Positions 1 through 7,542 of a stretch of DNA of 64,000 nucleotides are shown here, one piece after another. This DNA is from Gammaproteobacteria bacterium. Its GTDB lineage: Bacteria; Pseudomonadota; Gammaproteobacteria; SZUA-140. Location: assembly GCA_016712635.1 (NCBI GenBank), contig JADJQS010000008.1:1-64000 (forward strand), given 5' to 3'. The translations under genes were made by a program, and so were the position numbers. Within the stretch, counting starts at the first letter, position 1, and each line of letters begins with the position of its first letter. Under the pieces are notes generated by a model that saw only the letters and a program-made list of their open reading frames with translations, did no database searches and had not been told where the DNA came from.

Positions 1-486
1 ACGCCTGATGTCGTGATGAACTCGGTCACCGACGCGGACGTTCGTTACATCGGCGCCGGCAAGATCATGTTCGTGAAGGAAGGTTGCTGGTGGTGCCATA
101 CCCTGCTGCCGGAAGAGACCCAGGACTGGCAGGTCTTCGGCGCACCGCCGCGTCTTGGCGACTTCAACAGCGAATCGCCAACCGCGCTGGGATCCGACCG
201 CAAGGCGCCTGACCTGCTGCACGTGGGTTCGCGCAACTCTTCACGTGAGTGGATGATCATGCACTTCTTCAACCCGCGTCTGGTGCAGCCGCATTCGATC
301 ATGCCCCGCTTCGATTATCTGTGGGGCGAGGTGGATGCGCAGGGCAATGCGATCGACTATGACAAGTGGCGTGCGGAATACAATGAGTATGCCGCCGGCA
401 CGCGAGTCTACGCGCCGGATGTTCCGGAACCCGCGGCGAACAGCGAGGCGCGCAAGCTCATCGACTTCGTGTTGAACCTGAAATAA
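1..486 (+). CDS. cbb3-type oxidase CcoO-like monohaem cytochrome c (5' partial)
   Basis: The frame is already open at base 1, so the true start lies left of the window; the first in-frame start-type codon (GTG) is at 13. A covalent haem site CWWCH lies about 30 codons in. A later HSIMPRFDYLW stretch supplies the likely axial methionine. Spacing and flanking sequence (KEGC..CH, PDLLHVGSR, NNPR-like NPRLVQP) follow the CcoO subunit of cbb3 oxidases, a membrane-anchored periplasmic cytochrome that feeds the haem-copper subunit. The N-terminal anchor and the expected catalytic CcoN-like gene are outside the window. It could instead belong to a NO reductase built on a cbb3-like plan. Confidence 0.8.
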   Translation, partial: TPDVVMNSVTDADVRYIGAGKIMFVKEGCWWCHTLLPEETQDWQVFGAPPRLGDFNSESPTALGSDRKAPDLLHVGSRNSSREWMIMHFFNPRLVQPHSIMPRFDYLWGEVDAQGNAIDYDKWRAEYNEYAAGTRVYAPDVPEPAANSEARKLIDFVLNLK

Positions 487-508
487 GAAGAGTGGGGGAG
501 AATATAAC

Positions 509-1177
509 ATGGCTTGGAAATTTGAAAATCCGCTCTATTCTCTGACAGATGAGGCGCAGAACGATCAGGCGCGCAAACTGTGGGAAGGCGAAAGCCTGGG
601 GGGCATCACCGAGGACAATAATCGCCTTCCCCGCCCTGTGGTCTGGTTGCTCGGGTTGACCATCATTACCGCGTTCCTGGTGACGGCCCCTCTGTGGGGG
701 CAGCGGCCGACGGCGGCGATCTACGCAGAGTATATCGCCCTGATGGACACCCCGGCGGTACTGGATCTGGTGGAGACCAAGGGTGACGACGCAGCGATGC
801 AATATATCGTCAAGTCTGTCAAATCCACCGGCTCCCAGTGGGAGGCATTGCAGGATAGGCATCCGCTCACCATGAATGATCTCCGTCTGATCAAGGACCA
901 GGTCATCGAACTCCAGAACGCGGGTGTCGATCTGTCGGAGTACTCAATACTCGGTGACAAAGTCCTGCTGGCCAATTTTGAGGGCAATTGCAAAGGTCCG
1001 ATGAATGCCGCCGGTAATTGTGTTGAAGGTGTAGAGCGTGAGAGGAAACAGCCACACTGGGATCGCGGTTATACCATCGACGTCTTCTACGTGATCTACT
1101 TCTGCATTGCGGTCATAATCGCGGTAAAGCGGTTACCCAACCACAAGTGGCAGCCGGATCACAACAAGCATCATTAA
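509..1177 (+). CDS. CcoP-like membrane protein without haem motifs
   Basis: A 222-residue protein preceded by a strong GGGGGAG ribosome site. The N-terminus has the NNRLPRPVVWLLG segment typical of the CcoP subunit of cbb3 oxidases, running into a first membrane helix (about residues 45-65). A roughly 120-residue extracytoplasmic loop follows, then a second helix near the C-terminus (about 193-210). There is no CXXCH, so unlike CcoP it cannot carry c-haems. It lies 22 bases after the CcoO-like gene and is probably a structural subunit of the same complex. A shorter relative with the same P.PVW...PFWG.RP pattern is encoded at 8864-9316. Role inferred from context. Confidence 0.6.
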   Translation: MAWKFENPLYSLTDEAQNDQARKLWEGESLGGITEDNNRLPRPVVWLLGLTIITAFLVTAPLWGQRPTAAIYAEYIALMDTPAVLDLVETKGDDAAMQYIVKSVKSTGSQWEALQDRHPLTMNDLRLIKDQVIELQNAGVDLSEYSILGDKVLLANFEGNCKGPMNAAGNCVEGVERERKQPHWDRGYTIDVFYVIYFCIAVIIAVKRLPNHKWQPDHNKHH

Positions 1178-1195
1178 TTCGCAGGGGGATTTACC

Positions 1196-1321
1196 ATGAT
1201 CGATATCGATAACCCGCCGCTTGCGCTGTTGATTCCCATCATCATCGTGTTCGTGGCGCCGTTCATCTACAGTTTCTTCGTAGACAAGCACGAGAAGGGC
1301 AAGCCGCCGATTCGTGATTGA
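1196..1321 (+). CDS. 41-residue single-helix membrane microprotein
   Basis: This short frame starts with ATG 18 bases after the preceding stop and has a good ribosome site (GGGGGAT, five bases before the ATG). The product has an acidic N-terminus (MIDIDNPP), one hydrophobic helix (LALLIPIIIVFVAPFIYSFF) and a charged tail (VDKHEKGKPPIRD). Size and topology resemble small accessory subunits of cbb3 oxidases such as CcoQ, but there is no diagnostic motif. Two strong hairpins follow directly, marking the end of this transcription unit. Confidence 0.65.
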   Translation: MIDIDNPPLALLIPIIIVFVAPFIYSFFVDKHEKGKPPIRD

Positions 1322-1327
1322 AGTCCG

Positions 1328-1370
1328 GCTGCGGTCGATCCGCCACCTCGGCTGGCGGATCGACCGCAGC
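1328..1370. repeat. Perfect 18-bp inverted repeat (7-base loop)
   Basis: GCTGCGGTCGATCCGCCA at 1328-1345 is exactly complementary to 1353-1370, with a 7-base loop. No T-run follows, so it is not a standard intrinsic terminator. It could be an mRNA-stabilising 3' stem or a protein-binding palindrome between two respiratory transcription units. Confidence 0.7.
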
Positions 1371-1389
1371 GAAACATCACTGCACCTGA

Positions 1390-1421
1390 CAATGCCGCTC
1401 GCGAGAGCGGCATTGGCTTTT
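1390..1421 (+). terminator. Intrinsic terminator after the CcoO/CcoP-like genes
   Basis: An 11-bp perfect stem (CAATGCCGCTC at 1390-1400 with 1405-1415) around a GCGA tetraloop is followed by GCTTTTC. It lies 20 bases after the upstream 18-bp stem and just before the next gene, so it probably ends the oxidase subunit operon. Confidence 0.7.
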
Positions 1422-1431
1422 CAGCCAGGGC

Positions 1432-1815
1432 ATGTTTTCCATGCATTTCTCCCCCGGGCCATCGGATATTTCCATGGATATATTTGAGTTTACCGACTCA
1501 TCCGGCCTTTCCGGACACCTGCGCGACGCGGGCGTGAAACCCTGGTCAGCCGTCGTGCAGGCTGAGGACCCGGACGATTCCAGCTATTTCACCATCGAAG
1601 GGATGCGCGGTGAGGAGTACAGCGTAGGCATCTTCATCTTCATGCTGATCGGGGTGCTGGTGTTTGCCGGCGTCATACTCCGGTTTGTCTGGATGGCGAA
1701 GAAGGAATCCGGACTGAAAACCGGGGAGAAAATCATGTTTCTGTGGATAATTCTCGGGACAATTGTTGCCGTGATATTCGGTGGATTACAATTGCTCCAT
1801 GGTCGGCTGTTCTAG
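1432..1815 (+). CDS. Two-helix membrane protein of the cbb3-like cluster, unknown function
   Basis: 127 residues from the first ATG; an alternative ATG at 1441 is better placed relative to AGGG at 1427-1430. The first half is acidic and polar. Two hydrophobic helices follow at about residues 66-88 (VGIFIFMLIGVLVFAGVILRF) and 104-124. No haem or metal motif is visible and I do not recognise the family. It is followed by the CcoS-like gene 12 bases downstream, which starts a compact run of respiratory genes. Confidence 0.55.
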   Translation: MFSMHFSPGPSDISMDIFEFTDSSGLSGHLRDAGVKPWSAVVQAEDPDDSSYFTIEGMRGEEYSVGIFIFMLIGVLVFAGVILRFVWMAKKESGLKTGEKIMFLWIILGTIVAVIFGGLQLLHGRLF

Positions 1816-1827
1816 GAGGAACTGGAT

Positions 1828-2112
1828 ATGAACTTCTTTCAATCACTGCCGGACGGCTGGACCATATATGTCTGGATGGTCGCAGGCGGCCTGATCATCA
1901 TCGCGGCGATCTTCGGCATCCGCTGGGCCCATCACAACGAGCAGTTCGACGAGGATATCAAGTACCTGGTATTCGACGAGAATGACAAGGAAAAGATGTC
2001 GCCGGAAGAATTTGCAAAGAGCCAGGAGGTCAACAAGCGGCAGGTGGAGCGTCGCAATGAGGTCCTGAAGGAAAAGGCCGAACAGCACGCGTCCAGGCAT
2101 GAAAAGAGGTGA
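1828..2112 (+). CDS. CcoS-like small membrane protein
   Basis: 94 residues behind an AGGAGG ribosome site. One N-terminal helix (about 12-30) is followed by AIFGIRWAHHNEQFDED and then YLVFDENDKE. This resembles CcoS of cbb3 oxidases, where a short helix is followed by a QFDDLE..A..ILFDDD stretch; CcoS is needed to insert haem and copper cofactors. The C-terminal half is a highly charged, probably helical extension not usual for CcoS. The gene overlaps the following cytochrome gene by 14 bases, which suggests translational coupling. Confidence 0.5.
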   Translation: MNFFQSLPDGWTIYVWMVAGGLIIIAAIFGIRWAHHNEQFDEDIKYLVFDENDKEKMSPEEFAKSQEVNKRQVERRNEVLKEKAEQHASRHEKR

Positions 2113-2584
2113 GAAGACCATACTCATCATCACCGTGGCGGTCGTGGTCGGGTTGATGGCGTGGAATTACCACCGGCAGAGCGAACGCACCGCGAACGAC
2201 AACAGCATCCCGTTTTACAGCACTGCTTCCGCCGAGCTGGGCCGGCAGGCGGGTGAGCTCATCCGGCGACACGAATGCCGCAGTTGCCACACGCTGTGGA
2301 CCCTGCGCGACATGCTGCGCGCGGTTCCCGCGCCCGCCCTAGACGGCATAGGCTCGCTGCGAGACCAGGACTGGCTCTATGCCTATCTTTCGGCGGACGA
2401 CCCGCAGCGCATCCTCCCGACGCGCCTGAAGAAGGAGTATCAGATGCCTTCCTACGCCGGCCTGCCCGAGCACGAGCGCCGGATCCTGGCGGAGTATCTG
2501 GCGAGCCTGAAGGTGGAGGACTGGTACCTGGAGGAAGCCCGCATGGCCGAATGCAGCAAGCTGACGGGAGAGAACTGCCAGTGA
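2099..2584 (+). CDS. Membrane-anchored monohaem cytochrome c
   Basis: 161 residues with an uncleaved N-terminal helix (about 7-22) and one haem site CRSCH near residue 60, followed by a cytochrome c fold. The second ligand is likely the methionine in YQMPSYAGL. The final helix (LPEHERRILAEYLASLK) is the usual C-terminal helix of class I cytochromes. The layout resembles NorC or cbb3-type electron-entry cytochromes: periplasmic, anchored, single haem. It overlaps both neighbours (14 bases upstream, 4 downstream), so it is part of one operon. Confidence 0.75.
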   Translation: MKRGEKTILIITVAVVVGLMAWNYHRQSERTANDNSIPFYSTASAELGRQAGELIRRHECRSCHTLWTLRDMLRAVPAPALDGIGSLRDQDWLYAYLSADDPQRILPTRLKKEYQMPSYAGLPEHERRILAEYLASLKVEDWYLEEARMAECSKLTGENCQ

Positions 2585-3045
2585 ACGTCAAGACCAGGCG
2601 TTACATCACGGGTTGTGTCGCGCTGCTCGCAGGCTGTCTGGTCAATTACGCAGGCGATCGCCTGCTGGGCGTCGATCCGGAGCTGTGGTGGGGGCTCGGC
2701 ACGTTCAATCTGGCCTGGATGCTGGACATCTTCGTGGTTCCGCTGCTGGCCGGCATTGTGGTGGCGGTCATCTTCGGACTGGGAGGAAAGTGGCTGTGCT
2801 ATTTCCCCCCCCTCATCGTGCGCACCATCAACTATTTCAGCCTGTATTCCGCCGAGTCGCTGCCGGACGGCGCGCTGATGCTGACCTTCCCGCTCTGGAT
2901 CCTGATCGTCATCCTGGTGGTCGAGTCCGCGGCCTTCGGCGGGGTGATCGGCGAAATCATGATCAAGCGCACCTATGGCCGCATCCCGCGGCATCTGCTC
3001 TACCGCGACAAGGATCAGGCTGACTCCACCGAGACGAAGGGCTGA
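2581..3045 (+). CDS. Three-helix membrane protein, unknown
   Basis: Translation probably starts at the GTG that overlaps the previous stop (GTGA), giving 154 residues. Hydrophobic segments are at about 7-24, 39-70 and 98-125, with a basic, charged C-terminus, so it is an integral inner-membrane protein. No haem-ligand pattern is clear and I do not recognise the family. The 4-base overlap with the upstream cytochrome and 1-base overlap with the downstream NirV-like gene tie it to this respiratory operon. Confidence 0.6.
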   Translation: MNVKTRRYITGCVALLAGCLVNYAGDRLLGVDPELWWGLGTFNLAWMLDIFVVPLLAGIVVAVIFGLGGKWLCYFPPLIVRTINYFSLYSAESLPDGALMLTFPLWILIVILVVESAAFGGVIGEIMIKRTYGRIPRHLLYRDKDQADSTETKG

Positions 3046-4121
3046 TGGCCGTCCCCTATCAGCAGAGGGAATCCCTCCCGGCGGAAGAGCGCGCGCGGCG
3101 CCGGCGCTTTCTTGCCGCCACACTGGTGACCTGTGTGGTGCTCGCCATGCTGGGGGGGATCGTTCACGTGCTCATGCTGGGCGCCGACCGCCTGTCCTAT
3201 ATGAAGGGCAAGGCGTCCTACGATCTGGCCGAGGTGAAGCAGCGCATCCGCGCCGCCGGCGAAGACATCACACTGAACCGGAGTAATGAGCACCGTCTCG
3301 TTGCGCTGAGCAGCTATACGGTGGCGGAGGTCGAGACCCTGCTCACCCCCGGGCAGTGGCAGGAACTTGCGACGATGGTGACGGTTCCCGCCGGGGACTT
3401 CCTCATGGGCACCGACCGCGAACGCAGCGATGCCCAGGATCAACCCCAGCACCGGGTTCGCCTCGCGGAATACCGCATCGACAAATACCCGGTCACCAAC
3501 GCCCAGTACGCGCGCTTCGTCGCCGAAACCGGACATCGTCCCCCGCTGCACTGGGAGGAGGGGCGGATCCCGCCCGGACTGGAGCTGCATCCGGTTACGA
3601 TGGTGTCCTGGTTTGACGCGAGCGCGTATGCGCGCTGGGCCGGCAAGCGCCTGCCCAGCGAGGCGGAATGGGAAAAGGCCGCACGCGGCCCGGACGGCCG
3701 GCGCTGGCCATGGGGGGACCTGATGGATGCCAGCCGCCTCAATACCTATTATCAGGTGGCATCGACCACCGAGGTGCTGCAGTATCCGGCCGGTGCCAGC
3801 TACTACGGGGCCATGGACATGGCGGGTAACGTGAGCGAGTGGATCGCCGACGATTTCCATCCGTATGCCGGATCGACCGCGCCGGCGGAACTGTTCCAGG
3901 GCAAGGTCGGGGTGGCGAATTCCCCTGCGGACCGCGCCATGAAGGTGGTGGACCTGGTGCCGGTACAGGGATTTTACAAGGTGTTGCGCGGCGGGTCATG
4001 GAAGAGCGACCCGTTTTCGACCAGCACGTATCATCGCAATTTTTCCTGGCCACACTATGCTTCTGACTTTTTCGGCTTCCGCTGCGCGGCGGATGCAGCA
4101 TCGGGGGTTGAAGTTAAATGA
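3045..4121 (+). CDS. NirV-like protein, formylglycine-generating-enzyme fold, membrane anchored
   Basis: 358 residues: an N-terminal membrane helix (about 22-44), a linker, then an FGE-sulfatase domain (about 110-350). Family hallmarks are VPAGDFLMGTD, YPVTNAQYARFV, LPSEAEWEKAARG, MDMAGNVSEW, VLRGGSW and FFGFRC. True formylglycine enzymes carry an essential cysteine pair just after RGGS; here that stretch (WKSDPFSTSTYHRN) has none, so sulfatase activation is unlikely. NirV, a relative of this fold, is known from nitrite/NO reductase gene clusters, and the setting here is similar. TGATG coupling joins it to the upstream gene. Confidence 0.75.
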   Translation: MAVPYQQRESLPAEERARRRRFLAATLVTCVVLAMLGGIVHVLMLGADRLSYMKGKASYDLAEVKQRIRAAGEDITLNRSNEHRLVALSSYTVAEVETLLTPGQWQELATMVTVPAGDFLMGTDRERSDAQDQPQHRVRLAEYRIDKYPVTNAQYARFVAETGHRPPLHWEEGRIPPGLELHPVTMVSWFDASAYARWAGKRLPSEAEWEKAARGPDGRRWPWGDLMDASRLNTYYQVASTTEVLQYPAGASYYGAMDMAGNVSEWIADDFHPYAGSTAPAELFQGKVGVANSPADRAMKVVDLVPVQGFYKVLRGGSWKSDPFSTSTYHRNFSWPHYASDFFGFRCAADAASGVEVK

Positions 4122-4345
4122 ACAAATGGACTGGATGGATCATCGCGGTCGCGGGCGCGTTGACGCTGCCGGAACTGGCATGGGCGGTGGACAGCTACCG
4201 GTATTTTCACGTCACGCCGGAAACGCCCTGGTACATCTTTCTCTTCCTGTTGCCGATCGTCGTCTCGCCGTTCATCCTGATGGCGATCCTCTACTGGTAT
4301 TTTGCCTGGCACAAACCCGGCGGTCAGGACAAGGAAAAGGATTAG
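4118..4345 (+). CDS. Small membrane protein, 75 residues
   Basis: The start overlaps the NirV-like stop (ATGA). A hydrophobic N-terminus ending LAWAVDSY looks like a signal peptide or first helix. A second helix (about 37-62, FLFLLPIVVSPFILMAILYW) precedes a charged tail. No known motif. Coupling to its neighbours suggests an accessory subunit of the same respiratory complex. Confidence 0.6.
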   Translation: MNKWTGWIIAVAGALTLPELAWAVDSYRYFHVTPETPWYIFLFLLPIVVSPFILMAILYWYFAWHKPGGQDKEKD

Positions 4346-4358
4346 GTCGCACGGCCGC

Positions 4359-4757
4359 ATGAACATGTTCGCTGGAAGGTCGGGCGCGCTGTGCTGGCTC
4401 CTGTTGTTGCCGCTCCTGCTGCTGCTGGCGGGGGCCGTCCATGCCCAGGATGCGGGGGAAGCGCCTGCTGCGGAGCCCGTGCCGGAAACCCAGGTGATGC
4501 ATGCCTTCACCCAGCAGGCCCTGGAAGGCGGTGACGTCTTCGCGGTGCCGGATCGGACGAAGCACCTGATCATGTTCATCATGGGCGCCTCCCTGCTGGT
4601 ATTCCTCATCGTGACCGTGGTGCTGGGTGTGGCGATGGCCCTGTACGGGAAGCGTGTCTTCATCCCGCACATGATATTCGCCGGCTTCAGCCTGACCCTG
4701 GCCATCGTCCACTCTGTCGTCGCGGTGGTGTGGTTCTTCCCGTTTTCCTCACCCTAG
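4359..4757 (+). CDS. Exported two-helix membrane protein, unknown
   Basis: 132 residues from ATG 4359; ATG 4365 is an alternative. A long hydrophobic signal peptide ends in AVHAQDA, then comes a short acidic Ala/Glu/Pro linker. Two membrane helices follow at about 68-92 and 100-125, separated by YGKRVFIPH. The two-helix block resembles small subunits of quinol- or cytochrome-linked enzymes, but no ligand pattern is convincing. Last gene before the large fused membrane protein. Confidence 0.6.
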   Translation: MNMFAGRSGALCWLLLLPLLLLLAGAVHAQDAGEAPAAEPVPETQVMHAFTQQALEGGDVFAVPDRTKHLIMFIMGASLLVFLIVTVVLGVAMALYGKRVFIPHMIFAGFSLTLAIVHSVVAVVWFFPFSSP

Positions 4758-4847
4758 CCTGCAGCAGGCCCGCATGAGCGTCGACCGGCTGCCAGCGCGA
4801 TTGCCGTTCAGTGTCGGCCGGGTGCGAGACGCGGGCGGCGGCCGATC

Positions 4848-7475
4848 ATGACGGGCGCAACCGCCGTCCACCCCGCGCCGGCACGGACCCTGCCGCTCGC
4901 ACTACTGTATGCCGGTTCGGGCGCGACCAGCCTGGCCTTCGAGGTGCTGTGGGCCCGCATGCTGTCCATGCAGTTCGGGATCAGCATCTTCGGGGTGGTC
5001 GTGACGGTGGCGGCGTTCATGGGCGGGCTGGGTTTGGGCAGCCTGCTCGGCATGCGTTGGCGCCGCCGCTGGCCGCGGCCACTGCATGTCTTTGCGCTCC
5101 TCGAGGGCGGCATCGCAGCGTATGCGCTGCTCCTGCCCTCCCTGCTGGCGCTCACGGAACGCGGCCTGGACACCATCGCACCCGGTGTGGGTCTGGCGGG
5201 CTGGTATCTGCTCCAGGGCAGCGGGCTGCTGCTGCTGATCCTGGCGCCCGCCACGGCGATGGGATTCGGGTTCCCGCTGGTCCTGCGCGCCATCGACGCG
5301 GGGCCGCGTACCCTGGGGCGGATCTACGGCGCCAACGCCTGCGGCGCGGCCGTCGGTGCCCTGCTGCCGCTCTGGCTGCTGCCTGAGTACGGCTGGGGAT
5401 CTGCGGTGCAGACCGTTGCTGTTTTCGGATTGCTCGTCGCCCTGGGCGCACTCTGGCTCGGCGGGCGGGTCGGCACCGCGGACGGCGCGTACCTGCCTGC
5501 GGCCGTCACGCCGGGCGGCATACCGCGTGCGACACTGCTGGTGTACGGCGCGCTCGGCGCCGCCGCCATCATGCTGGAGGTCGGCTGGAGCCGTCTGTTC
5601 GGCATGGTGCTGATGCGGACCGAATACGTGCTGGGGGTGATCCTGGCGGTGTATTTGGCGGGGATCGGCGGCGGCAGCCTCTTCGCACATCGCCTGAGCG
5701 ATCGCCGCTGGTTCGCACTGCTGCCGCTGATCGCCGGCGCCGCCGCTCTGGCCAGCCTCGCGGTGGTTCCGCTGGTGTCGACCTGGGTGGAAACACAGAC
5801 ATTCGCCACACTGGGCAGCGCCTTGATCAGCGAGGCGGCGCTCCTGGCCGCGCTCACCCTGCCGGTGACGCTCGCCCTCGGCGCATGGCTGCCGCTGCTG
5901 GCCACGCGCTACGGTACCCGCCCCCAGCAGGGCGCGGTGCTGTATGGTGCGAATTCGGTCGGTGCTGCGCTGGGCGCGTTGCTCGCGGGGTTTGTTCTGA
6001 TTCCGGCCCTTGGCACCGCCCTGACAGTGGCGGTCGCCGGACTGCTGCTGTTTGTATGCGGCATGTATTGGTCGTTTCACCGGCGCGCCTGGCTCGCGCT
6101 GCTGCCGCTGCTGGCCGCGGCCTGGCCGCTGGCAGGTTTCCCGCCGGTCAGCGCCATGCTCCCCGCAACCTATGCGGGCAGCCGCGACCTCTATCGATAT
6201 GAAGACGCCGTGAGCATCACCCATGTGGTGGAACAGGCCGATGGCCAGCGCGTGCTTCTGACCGACCTGCAGCGCATGGACGCCTCGAGCGAGCCGGCGG
6301 CGGTGGAACTGCAGAAGAACCAGACGCGCCTCGCTCTGCTGCTGCACCCGGCGCCCCGGTCGGTGCTGTTTCTCGGGCTGGGTACCGGCATATCGGCGGC
6401 AGGCTCGCTGGCCTACCCCGGCATCGAGCGTACAGCGGTGGAGCTGTCGCAGGGTTCCATCGTCGCCGCACAACACTGGTTCGCCCCGGTCAACCACGGG
6501 ATCAGCGAAGAAATGTCCGTAGTGCGCGACGACGTGCGACGGTTCCTGCGCGTCTCCGGGCAGCACTACGACGTGATCATCGGTGACGTCTTTCATCCGG
6601 ATCTGGCCGGCCGCAGCGCGCTGCTGTCGGTGCAGCAGTTCGAGCTCGCGCGCGCGCGCCTCAATCCGGGCGGCGTGTTTGTCCAGTGGCTGGCGCTGAA
6701 TCAGTTCGACCTGGAAACCTTGCGCATAGTATTGCGAACCTTCCGCCATGTGTTCCCCGGAGGCGTCCTGTTCATGGACGGTTTCCGTATCGCCCTGGTC
6801 GGTTTCGAGGGTGAATCCGCTCCCTCCATGCGCCGGCCCGCGGGAGATCCGGGTACGGATCCCACCAATGATGCGACCGGAGGAGAGGGATTCTGGACCT
6901 GGCAGGGGCGTTACTGGGGGAAGATCCCCGCCTCCGAAGGGCCGCTGCAGGACGAATGGCGCCCGGTGATCGAATATCGACTCCCGCATGCGCGCTATCG
7001 CGTCGAGCCGGATCTGGTCGGCCTCCTGGAATGGCTGCTGCTGCGGCGTCCGGCAGTCGAGCAGGCGGCCGTGGAACTGAGTATCCCGGCGGAGGATTTC
7101 CCCGCCATGGAGCGTGCGTACATCGCGACGGATCTCGGCCTGCGCAGCTGGCTGGCTGCGCTGCGCGGCGCGGATGCCGAATCAATCCGGCTGATCCGCT
7201 ATGCCTATCAGGCCAATGCACGCGATCGCTGGGTGTCCTATTCCCTGGCGGATGACATGTACGAATCGCTCTCGCAGTCGTCCCTGGCGGGTGACGAGCG
7301 GCGGCGGGCCCTGCTCACGATCCTGGGCGGCCGCCCTGACCACAGCGAGGTGCTGCGCGGGCGCTGGCGCCTGGAACGGGACGCGGGCGACCCCCTCGCC
7401 GCCGGGTCCTATCTTGCGAGACTGCGCACAGTGAGCCCGCTCGACCGCGATGTCGTGACGCAGGCGGGCGAGTAG
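4848..7475 (+). CDS. Multispanning membrane protein fused to spermidine-synthase-like domain
   Basis: 875 residues. The first ~440 form about 12 hydrophobic helices in two similar halves, each opening with a GA(S)...EVLWARM or EVGWSRLFG motif as in MFS/spermidine-synthase fusions. The second part (~445-690) has a Rossmann methyltransferase-like fold with VLFLGLGTGISAAG and YDVIIGDVFHPD, as in aminopropyltransferases. The C-terminal ~190 residues are alpha-helical and repeat-like. Members of this family are widespread and their substrates are mostly unknown. Its place inside an oxidase/NOR-like cluster suggests a role in assembly or modification, which is inference only. Confidence 0.75.
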   Translation: MTGATAVHPAPARTLPLALLYAGSGATSLAFEVLWARMLSMQFGISIFGVVVTVAAFMGGLGLGSLLGMRWRRRWPRPLHVFALLEGGIAAYALLLPSLLALTERGLDTIAPGVGLAGWYLLQGSGLLLLILAPATAMGFGFPLVLRAIDAGPRTLGRIYGANACGAAVGALLPLWLLPEYGWGSAVQTVAVFGLLVALGALWLGGRVGTADGAYLPAAVTPGGIPRATLLVYGALGAAAIMLEVGWSRLFGMVLMRTEYVLGVILAVYLAGIGGGSLFAHRLSDRRWFALLPLIAGAAALASLAVVPLVSTWVETQTFATLGSALISEAALLAALTLPVTLALGAWLPLLATRYGTRPQQGAVLYGANSVGAALGALLAGFVLIPALGTALTVAVAGLLLFVCGMYWSFHRRAWLALLPLLAAAWPLAGFPPVSAMLPATYAGSRDLYRYEDAVSITHVVEQADGQRVLLTDLQRMDASSEPAAVELQKNQTRLALLLHPAPRSVLFLGLGTGISAAGSLAYPGIERTAVELSQGSIVAAQHWFAPVNHGISEEMSVVRDDVRRFLRVSGQHYDVIIGDVFHPDLAGRSALLSVQQFELARARLNPGGVFVQWLALNQFDLETLRIVLRTFRHVFPGGVLFMDGFRIALVGFEGESAPSMRRPAGDPGTDPTNDATGGEGFWTWQGRYWGKIPASEGPLQDEWRPVIEYRLPHARYRVEPDLVGLLEWLLLRRPAVEQAAVELSIPAEDFPAMERAYIATDLGLRSWLAALRGADAESIRLIRYAYQANARDRWVSYSLADDMYESLSQSSLAGDERRRALLTILGGRPDHSEVLRGRWRLERDAGDPLAAGSYLARLRTVSPLDRDVVTQAGE

Positions 7476-7542
7476 GCCGGCAGAGTGTGCCCGCCGTACG
7501 CATCTGGGTGAAAATCGGCACCCGGCATGTTAGTCTAATGCC

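Noticed and set aside
4902..6989. 695-codon minus-strand frame
   Set aside because: Opposite the spermidine-synthase-like gene; Gln/Arg/His-rich low-complexity translation typical of high-GC antisense.
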